DNA of 24,055 nt from the IMG/VR virus record IMGVR_UViG_3300027730_000147, positions 1-24,055 of that record; one strand, given 5' to 3'. The notes under the pieces are model-generated. The model was not told the origin of the DNA and ran no database searches. It was given only the letters and a program-made list of their open reading frames with translations. This DNA comes from a virus. Positions 15,414 through 20,355 of the stretch are shown here, one piece after another. Positions within the stretch are counted from its first letter, which is position 1; each line of letters starts with the position of its first letter. The position numbers and the translations under genes are program-made.

Positions 15414-16910
15414 ATGAGTAAGCGTATCGCTCCTCCCACGAGTTACATCAATCAGAGTCGTGCTAAGACTCTTCTAGAAAAATGGGCACCCGTTCTCGAT
15501 TATACCTCGGATTCTGTCCGGGCAATCGAAGACGATCATACCCGTCTTAACACCGCCATGCTTTTGGAAAACCAAGAGCAATGGTGCCAAGTTAACGAAG
15601 ACAATTCCGCCGGTAACGGTGGTGTTTTCGGTTCTGGAGCTAGCATTGGTGCAGCGTTCAATCCCCCTGGTCAGATCACCTCGCGTGATTCTTATGCCAC
15701 CGGTGATGCTCGTCTGCCCAAGATTCTGATCCCGATGATTCGTCGTACATTCCCCGAACTAATCACCAACGAGATCGTAGGCGTACAACCTATGAGTGGT
15801 CCAGTTGGTCTTGCTTTTGCTCTGCGCTACAAGTACCTTGCTAAACAGCTTGGTAACGATGGCGTGGACGGTAGCGGAACCAATGCTAATGGCGCTCTTG
15901 CCCAGCCTCAATCCCTTGCTAACGGTGCTGAACTTGGTTATCAGCTCCTTGACACAAGGTATACAGGCACTTCGTCTTCTCAGTTGTCTGGTGCTGCACC
16001 AACTCAACCCTATTCCAATGTGTTCAACATGTTGGGAACGGATCAGGGTGTTGCCCAGATTCTGAGCCAATTCGAACTTACCGGTAAGATTCCCCAGATT
16101 GAAGTTTCTTTCGAGAAAACTGCAGTCGAAGCAGGAACACGTAGGCTCGCCGCTCGCTGGTCCGTAGAGCTTGAACAAGACTTGAAGAATATGAATGGTA
16201 TCGACATCGACACAGAGTTGACCAATGCTATGAGCTATGAGCTACAGGCAGAAATCGACCGTGAGATGATCATTCGTATGGTTCAGGTTGCACTCAATGC
16301 TGGATACGGCTCCGGATATTCCGTATGGTCCCCTGCTTCTGCAGATGGTCGCTGGCTGGTCGAGAGAAATCGCGACTTCTACCAGAGACTCATCATTGAA
16401 GCAAACCGTATTGCGGTTCGTAATCGTCGTGGTGCTGCCAACTTTATTGTTGCCACACCTCGCATTTGCGCAATCTTGGAAATGCTTCCTGAGTTCCAGT
16501 GGGTTCCCGTCCAAGGTAATGTCAACACTCAACCTGTTGGCGTTGCTAAGGTTGGTAATCTCGGTGGTCGGTTCAACGTGTATCGTGATACCCGCACAGA
16601 CGCGCAGGCTGAGAACCTCGGAGCATATCCAGGTTCTTACACAAACCCGCAGCGTTCTAAACGTGTCGAGTATGCACTACTCGGCTACAAAGGGCCGGAG
16701 TATTATGATACCGGAATTATCTACTGCCCATACATCCCAGTTCTCGTTCAACGCACGATTGGTCCTAACGACTTCTCGCCTCGCGTTGGATTGATGACTC
16801 GGTATGGTGTTGTTGATAATATATTCGGGGCAAACCTGTACTACCACGTAATTCTTTGCGTTGGTCTAGGCGAAGCCTTCACACCTGCCACACAGAGCGT
16901 CTACTTCTAA
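15414..16910 (+). CDS. 23: Major capsid protein, T4 gp23-like
   Basis: A 498-aa protein that follows T4 gp23 (521 aa) along its length: the N-terminal AKTLLEKWAPVLDY and NTAMLLENQEQ correspond to gp23 LLNKWKPLLE and IFENQE, and LPKILIPMIRRTFPELITNE (101-120) plus IVGVQPMSGPVGLAFALR correspond to the highly conserved gp23 'MVRR..PNLIAFDICGVQPM..PTG..FALR' core. The C-terminal half includes TRYGVVDNIF. It forms the HK97-fold hexamers of the head. Cleavage of an N-terminal propeptide by the gp21-like protease is expected. The T4-type (I/L)xE site is not seen where predicted, but Val60-Asn-Glu62 is close. The gene is far more GC-rich than its neighbours. It has a strong SD and is followed by a strong terminator. 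No gp24-like vertex protein gene follows in this window. Confidence 0.95.
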   Translation: MSKRIAPPTSYINQSRAKTLLEKWAPVLDYTSDSVRAIEDDHTRLNTAMLLENQEQWCQVNEDNSAGNGGVFGSGASIGAAFNPPGQITSRDSYATGDARLPKILIPMIRRTFPELITNEIVGVQPMSGPVGLAFALRYKYLAKQLGNDGVDGSGTNANGALAQPQSLANGAELGYQLLDTRYTGTSSSQLSGAAPTQPYSNVFNMLGTDQGVAQILSQFELTGKIPQIEVSFEKTAVEAGTRRLAARWSVELEQDLKNMNGIDIDTELTNAMSYELQAEIDREMIIRMVQVALNAGYGSGYSVWSPASADGRWLVERNRDFYQRLIIEANRIAVRNRRGAANFIVATPRICAILEMLPEFQWVPVQGNVNTQPVGVAKVGNLGGRFNVYRDTRTDAQAENLGAYPGSYTNPQRSKRVEYALLGYKGPEYYDTGIIYCPYIPVLVQRTIGPNDFSPRVGLMTRYGVVDNIFGANLYYHVILCVGLGEAFTPATQSVYF

Positions 16911-16931
16911 AAAAAGTAGATTCTGGCAAAT

Positions 16932-16976
16932 AAAAGAAAACTTTTCACACGGTATGTCCCGTGAACTTTTAAAAGA
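16932..16976 (+). other. Stem-loop downstream of the capsid gene
   Basis: TTCAC-ACGG and CCGTGAA arms around a TATGTC loop, extended by AAAACTTTT/AACTTTTAAAAG flanks, form an imperfect hairpin just ahead of the terminator. It may protect the 3' end of the capsid mRNA. It is not followed by its own T-run. Confidence 0.4.
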
Positions 16977-17005
16977 GGGGGGGATCGAAAGATCCCCCTC
17001 TTTTT
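16971..17005 (+). terminator. Strong rho-independent terminator after the major capsid gene
   Basis: The stem AAAAGA-GGGG...GATC pairs with GATC-CCCC-TCTTTTT around a GAAA tetraloop, with two extra G bulged on the 5' arm, and ends in a T5 run followed by more AT. It lies 60 bases after the capsid stop and would close the capsid transcript. Confidence 0.9.
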
Positions 17006-17038
17006 GATTATTTTGATTGAGTTAGTATGTCGTTTATG

Positions 17039-17046
17039 CTAAATAA
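17039..17046 (+). promoter_or_regulatory. Putative late promoter element (CTAAATAA) before the homing-endonuclease-like gene
   Basis: CTAAATAA followed by CATTAT then ATG at 17053. The geometry is nearly the same as at 11191-11203, although this is a presumed selfish gene, which suggests that the element travelled with it or that it landed behind an existing promoter. Confidence 0.4.
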
Positions 17047-17052
17047 CATTAT

Positions 17053-18999
17053 ATGAAAAATTTAAATGAAATTCTTAATACTAAAAGCTATACAAGCATT
17101 AGACGTTATCAACATATATGTAATATGATAGATGAAAGAATTGAAAATTTAGGAAAAGATAAAAACAAAACATTAAAAGAAAAGATTTATATATTAAAAA
17201 ACAATATAACCAAAGATCCTGTTTGTAAAATTTGCAATAAAACGGTAAAATATAGTGTAACAAAAGATAGATATTTGAAATATTGTTCAGCAATATGCAG
17301 TAATGCTTGTCCAGAGGTTAGAAATAAAAAAATACAAACAAATATTGAAAAATATGGTGTGGATAATCCTCAAAAGAACAAAGAAATAAAAGAAAAGAGT
17401 AAAAAAACATGCTTAAAAAAATATGGAGTCGAAAATCCTCTTTTGCTTTTAAAAAATAATTTGACTAAAACTTATGAAGAAAAATTTGGGAAAGAAAGAA
17501 AAAAACAAATCATAGAAAAAAGAAAAAAAACCTGTTTACAAAAATACGGAGTTGAATATGGAACACAATCACAACAAGCCATAGATAAAAGAAAAAAAAC
17601 CAATTTAGAAAAATACGGAACAATTGCACCTGCGGGAAATACAGAAATAAAAAAGAAAATTCAAAAAACTAATTTAAAAAAATATGGTTTTATAACCCCT
17701 TTGCTTGGAAAAGAAATAAGAGAAAAAAATAGTTTACCGTATGAACAAAGATATCTTGAAAGAAGCGAACAAATCAAACAAAACAGAAAAAATTCATTTT
17801 TGAAAAAATTTGGAGTAGAAAATCCTTTTGCAAATGATTCTATAAAAGAAAAAATAAAACAAACTCTTTTAGAAAAATATGGTGTTGAAAATATTTCCAA
17901 AACAGAATATGTAAAACAAATTCATAAAAAACGGTACTATGATAAATTATTTTTATTAAATCAAATAAAACCAAATTTTTCTATGCAAGAGTATGGTGGA
18001 GAAAAATATAAAATATATTCGTGGCAATGCACAAAAACAGAAAAAACATTTGAAGCATATTATGCGAACGGTTTGGTTCCTGTTTGTCCATGTTGTCATA
18101 CTAATGAAGGAACAAACATAGAAAATTTTGTAATTTCATTTCTAAAGAAGAATAATATCGAATATCAATTTAGGAATAGATTAATTCTTGAAAATAGATC
18201 AGAATTAGATTTTTATATTCCTTCCCATCATCTTGCAATAGAAGTACATGGCTTATACTGGCACACAGAAAGAAAAATAATAAATCGTGGAAAAAATCCT
18301 CGTCTTTATCATTTAGAAAAATTGGAAAATAGTCAGAAAAAAAATATTCGTTTGATTCAAATATTTTCAGATGAAATATTAAATCATCCAAGAATAGTAG
18401 AAAGCCGATTAAAAACAATTCTAGGTATTAAAAAAAGAACAATAGGTGCCCGTGAGTGTGAAATTCAAATAGTTGATTATAAAATGAAACAAAAATTTCT
18501 TGAAAAATATCATTTACAAGGAAATGATAGAAGTTCCATTTGTTTGGGTCTTTTTTATAAAAAACATTTGGTAAGTATGATGACTTTTGCCAAACCAAGA
18601 TTAGTAATGGGTCATAAAAATGTGCCTGAAGGTAGTTATGAGTTACTTCGTTTTTGCAGTAATTTTCATTTTTCGATTGCTGGAGGTGCTGGAAAACTTT
18701 TGAATTACTTTAAACAAAATTATTCATGGAACAAAATTATAACCTATGCCGACAGAAGATGGTCTATTGGAAATCTCTATAAAAAATTAGGATTTGAATT
18801 TAGTCATAATAGTAATCCTAACTATTTTTATACAAAAAATTACATGATTAGAGAATATAGGTACAAATATAACAAAAGTTTTTTAGTTAAAAAATATCCT
18901 GAATTGTGTGAATATAGTGAAAGAATAATTATGGATAGCTTGGGTTATGAAAGAATATATGATTGTGGTCATTCCAGTTTTATTTGTATTAAAAACTAA
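17053..18999 (+). CDS. Homing-endonuclease-like protein with tandem KYGVENP repeats and Vsr-like nuclease domain (648 aa)
   Basis: The protein is modular. N-terminal Cys58-x2-Cys61-x16-Cys78-x3-Cys82 forms a zinc finger. Residues ~96-300 hold about eight copies of a (K/T)NLEKYGVENP-type repeat followed by charged helices, a DNA-binding repeat seen in phage and giant-virus homing-type nucleases (DUF7487/NUMOD-like). A second zinc ribbon includes Cys326 and CPCCH at 345-349. Residues ~355-455 are a Vsr/EDxHD-like nuclease: Asp386 (ELDFYIP), Glu397 (IEVHGLYWHTE), His404, His420 and Asp440-Glu441 (IFSDE). Residues ~470-610 (LVSMMTFAKPR, YELLRFCSN, GGAGKLLNYF, TYADRRWSIGNLYKKLGFEF) look like the GNAT-related C-terminal module of these proteins. 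It probably spreads by cutting related genomes near the capsid gene. The Lys-rich, very AT-rich composition contrasts with the capsid gene. No frameshift is seen. Confidence 0.8.
   Translation: MKNLNEILNTKSYTSIRRYQHICNMIDERIENLGKDKNKTLKEKIYILKNNITKDPVCKICNKTVKYSVTKDRYLKYCSAICSNACPEVRNKKIQTNIEKYGVDNPQKNKEIKEKSKKTCLKKYGVENPLLLLKNNLTKTYEEKFGKERKKQIIEKRKKTCLQKYGVEYGTQSQQAIDKRKKTNLEKYGTIAPAGNTEIKKKIQKTNLKKYGFITPLLGKEIREKNSLPYEQRYLERSEQIKQNRKNSFLKKFGVENPFANDSIKEKIKQTLLEKYGVENISKTEYVKQIHKKRYYDKLFLLNQIKPNFSMQEYGGEKYKIYSWQCTKTEKTFEAYYANGLVPVCPCCHTNEGTNIENFVISFLKKNNIEYQFRNRLILENRSELDFYIPSHHLAIEVHGLYWHTERKIINRGKNPRLYHLEKLENSQKKNIRLIQIFSDEILNHPRIVESRLKTILGIKKRTIGARECEIQIVDYKMKQKFLEKYHLQGNDRSSICLGLFYKKHLVSMMTFAKPRLVMGHKNVPEGSYELLRFCSNFHFSIAGGAGKLLNYFKQNYSWNKIITYADRRWSIGNLYKKLGFEFSHNSNPNYFYTKNYMIREYRYKYNKSFLVKKYPELCEYSERIIMDSLGYERIYDCGHSSFICIKN
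17338..17940 (+). repeat. About eight degenerate in-frame repeats encoding K-x-x-L-x-K-Y-G-V-E-N-P
   Basis: Units begin around TNIEKYGVDNP, TCLKKYGVENP, TYEEKFGKER (degenerate), TCLQKYGVEYG, TNLEKYGTIAP, TNLKKYGFITP, SFLKKFGVENP and TLLEKYGVEN. Spacing varies from roughly 20 to 40 residues. They are protein-level repeats, not a nucleotide satellite. Confidence 0.8.
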
Positions 19000-19040
19000 C
19001 AAAAAATTGCAAATTATGTCTAAATTATAACATTATAAAC

Positions 19041-19048
19041 AATAAATA
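19041..19048 (+). promoter_or_regulatory. Putative late promoter element (AATAAATA)
   Basis: It lies in the 62-base gap before ATG 19062, with 13 bases between motif and ATG, a longer spacing than most. No SD. The gap (19000-19061) has only AT-rich sequence and a short weak TTATA/TATAA dyad otherwise. Confidence 0.4.
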
Positions 19049-19061
19049 TTTAAAACTCATT

Positions 19062-19274
19062 ATGCCTTACCAAGACGATATAGTAGATGTGCGGGAACGT
19101 GTTGTTCGCATGGAAACTAAAATTGATCATATTATCAATAAAATTGATGATCATCATGATCGTTTAACAAATATTGAAAAATTTAAAACAAAAATTGTTG
19201 GAGGTGCCATAACTATTTCTGCAGTAGCAACTTTGCTTTGGGATATTGTGAAAACAAAAATTGGATTATATTAA
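19062..19274 (+). CDS. Small coiled-coil protein with C-terminal membrane segment (possible XhlA-like holin)
   Basis: A 70-aa protein with an amphipathic N-terminal helix of heptad-like pattern (VRERVVRMETKIDHIINKID, followed by DHHDRLTNIEKFK) and one C-terminal hydrophobic segment at about residues 45-63 (IVGGAITISAVATLLWDIV), ending with a short basic tail. This arrangement, coiled coil then single C-terminal transmembrane segment, is that of XhlA/hemolysin-type small phage proteins, some of which act with holins in lysis. No endolysin gene sits beside it. The neighbouring wall-active gene at 20356 is more likely a tail enzyme. A spanin-like or membrane-anchoring role is an alternative. The function is inferred from layout only. 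Confidence 0.55.
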   Translation: MPYQDDIVDVRERVVRMETKIDHIINKIDDHHDRLTNIEKFKTKIVGGAITISAVATLLWDIVKTKIGLY

Positions 19275-19291
19275 AAAAATATTAAAAAAAG

Positions 19292-19299
19292 AATAAATA
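19292..19299 (+). promoter_or_regulatory. Putative late promoter element (AATAAATA)
   Basis: It lies in the 32-base gap before ATG 19307, with TACTAT-like sequence after it, close to the geometry at 11191 and 17039. No SD is visible. Confidence 0.45.
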
Positions 19300-19306
19300 A
19301 TACTAT

Positions 19307-19726
19307 ATGGCAATACTAAGTTTCCCTAATCAAGTTTTGGACCCTGCAAGCGTAAATCCTCCTTATATTCCAACGATCAATTATAGCTTATCTGCAAGCG
19401 GAAAAAAAGTAGATCTTATCAGTGCAGGTTCAAATATTGAACTGATTGCTTTTAATGATACAACAACAGCACTCACAAATGCTTATGTTACTCTTTCAGC
19501 AAATCTAACTCCCAATTCTCAAACTCTTTCTGCAGCAAATGCAGTAACATTGCGAGTGGATCGTGCATATAATAACGTGCAATTTGCTGTAATTTACAAA
19601 AATCGTAGCAGCAGCTTGTTTACTGCAGCCACTGCCACGCAATCACCCAATGGTCAAACATTGACAGATAATGGTTTCGAATCAGTATCACCTAATCTTC
19701 GTCGTTTGGTCCATCTAGGTTATTAA
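19307..19726 (+). CDS. Hypothetical probable virion protein (139 aa)
   Basis: A 139-residue protein rich in Ser, Thr, Asn and Ala, with alternating hydrophobic strands (YSLSASGKKVDLISAG, NIELIAFNDTT, YVTLSANLTPNSQTLSA, VQFAVIYKNRSSSLF). It looks like a small beta-sandwich, which would suit a head-decoration, fibre or tail-tip component. No signal peptide, membrane segment or cysteine. It is basic near the C-terminus (NLRRLVHLGY). The last 35 bases overlap the end of the minus-strand kinase gene, so the two transcripts converge inside coding sequence. I do not recognise a family. Confidence 0.6.
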   Translation: MAILSFPNQVLDPASVNPPYIPTINYSLSASGKKVDLISAGSNIELIAFNDTTTALTNAYVTLSANLTPNSQTLSAANAVTLRVDRAYNNVQFAVIYKNRSSSLFTAATATQSPNGQTLTDNGFESVSPNLRRLVHLGY

Positions 19727-20279
19727 TTTCTTTTAATACTTTTGCAGTTCTATCCTGCAAAGAACCGGTTAAACGAACCAATTTTTTAAAAGGAGCGACA
19801 TGCTCTTTCATATAATTCTCAAAAATTGAAGTTATTATATTCCGATATTCCAAGTCTACGTTTCTATAATTGTCATTTTCCACAGGTATTCCATTTGGGT
19901 CACAATAAAAAACAATATCAATTTCTGTGCATAACATTCTTAACATGAGCAAACCATAATCAAAAACCCAAGGTTTATTTTTTCCTATGCTTGTGCTCCA
20001 TTCACTGTAAACCACACCATCCATTAACCATCGATCATAAATGAAATTGTTTGTATTATATTGTTTTGGTTTGATAACCAAATCATCAATGTAATTGTTG
20101 AAAAGAAGAACCTGAGAAAGATCATCTCCTTTTTCATTTATTTCAAAACCAAGATCTTTTAATTTACGAGCACCTCCTTTTATAAAAGTATAATCCTTTT
20201 TGTTTAAATGATTATCAAGAAGATTCTTTATAATAGTACTTTTACCTGAAGCTTGAGGACCAGAAAATGCAATTTTCAA
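19692..20279 (-). CDS. P-loop nucleotide kinase/ATPase, NadR/AAA_28-like (195 aa)
   Basis: The only minus-strand gene. The N-terminal Walker A is GPQASGKST (residues 7-15), followed by a helix (IIKNLLDNHL). A DRW motif (YDRWLMDGVVYSEW) resembles the D-R element of nucleoside/nucleotide kinases, and the end (FYCDPNGIPVENDNYRNVD, then EYRNIITSIFENY and KLVRLTGSLQDRTAKVL) has the order seen in the AAA_28/NadR-like P-loop family, with charged lid residues and a terminal 'L.GS...R...+' strand-helix. It probably phosphorylates or binds a nucleotide, with substrate unknown. TTG at 20279 is the only start before the upstream in-frame stop. There is a sigma70-like promoter just ahead. Overlap of 35 bases with the convergent gene suggests antisense interference. 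It is likely an early or middle gene in a late region. Confidence 0.75.
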   Translation of the reverse strand: MKIAFSGPQASGKSTIIKNLLDNHLNKKDYTFIKGGARKLKDLGFEINEKGDDLSQVLLFNNYIDDLVIKPKQYNTNNFIYDRWLMDGVVYSEWSTSIGKNKPWVFDYGLLMLRMLCTEIDIVFYCDPNGIPVENDNYRNVDLEYRNIITSIFENYMKEHVAPFKKLVRLTGSLQDRTAKVLKEINNLDGPNDED

Positions 20280-20284
20280 GATAT

Positions 20285-20314
20285 TTTATATAACATAAAT
20301 AATCAATTTTTCAA
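20285..20314 (-). promoter_or_regulatory. Sigma70-like promoter for the minus-strand kinase
   Basis: On the minus strand TTGAAA (20314-20309) is followed after 18 bases by TATAAA (20290-20285); TATATA with 16-base spacing is an alternative. The likely transcription start is at or just before the TTG at 20279, so the transcript would have almost no leader. Confidence 0.5.
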
Positions 20315-20338
20315 CTAATTGCAAAAAAGGTTCTTTTT

Positions 20339-20346
20339 CTAAATAA
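20339..20346 (+). promoter_or_regulatory. Putative late promoter element (CTAAATAA) in the divergent gap
   Basis: It ends 9 bases before ATG 20356, with AGG between (weak SD). A second ATAAATAA copy is at 20295-20302, inside the minus-strand promoter region, so the divergent gap 20280-20355 carries late-type and host-type signals. Confidence 0.45.
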
Positions 20347-20355
20347 TTCTAGGTT

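Noticed and set aside
15759-16794. Long alternative frames within the capsid gene on both strands
   Set aside because: The gp23-like frame explains the region; the other frames arise from its higher GC content, which leaves fewer stops.
17338-17940. Regularly spaced repeats that could suggest a CRISPR array
   Set aside because: The repetition is at amino-acid level in a continuous reading frame, DNA copies are diverged, and there is no constant-length spacer.
19000-19061. TTATA-ACAT-TATAA dyad as a terminator after the nuclease gene
   Set aside because: Very weak AT-only stem without a T-tract; similar strings are expected by chance in this composition.
19739-19762. TTTGCAG...CTGCAAA hairpin near the convergent gene ends as a two-way terminator
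   Set aside because: It has a 7-bp stem but no T-run on either strand, and it lies inside the kinase coding sequence.
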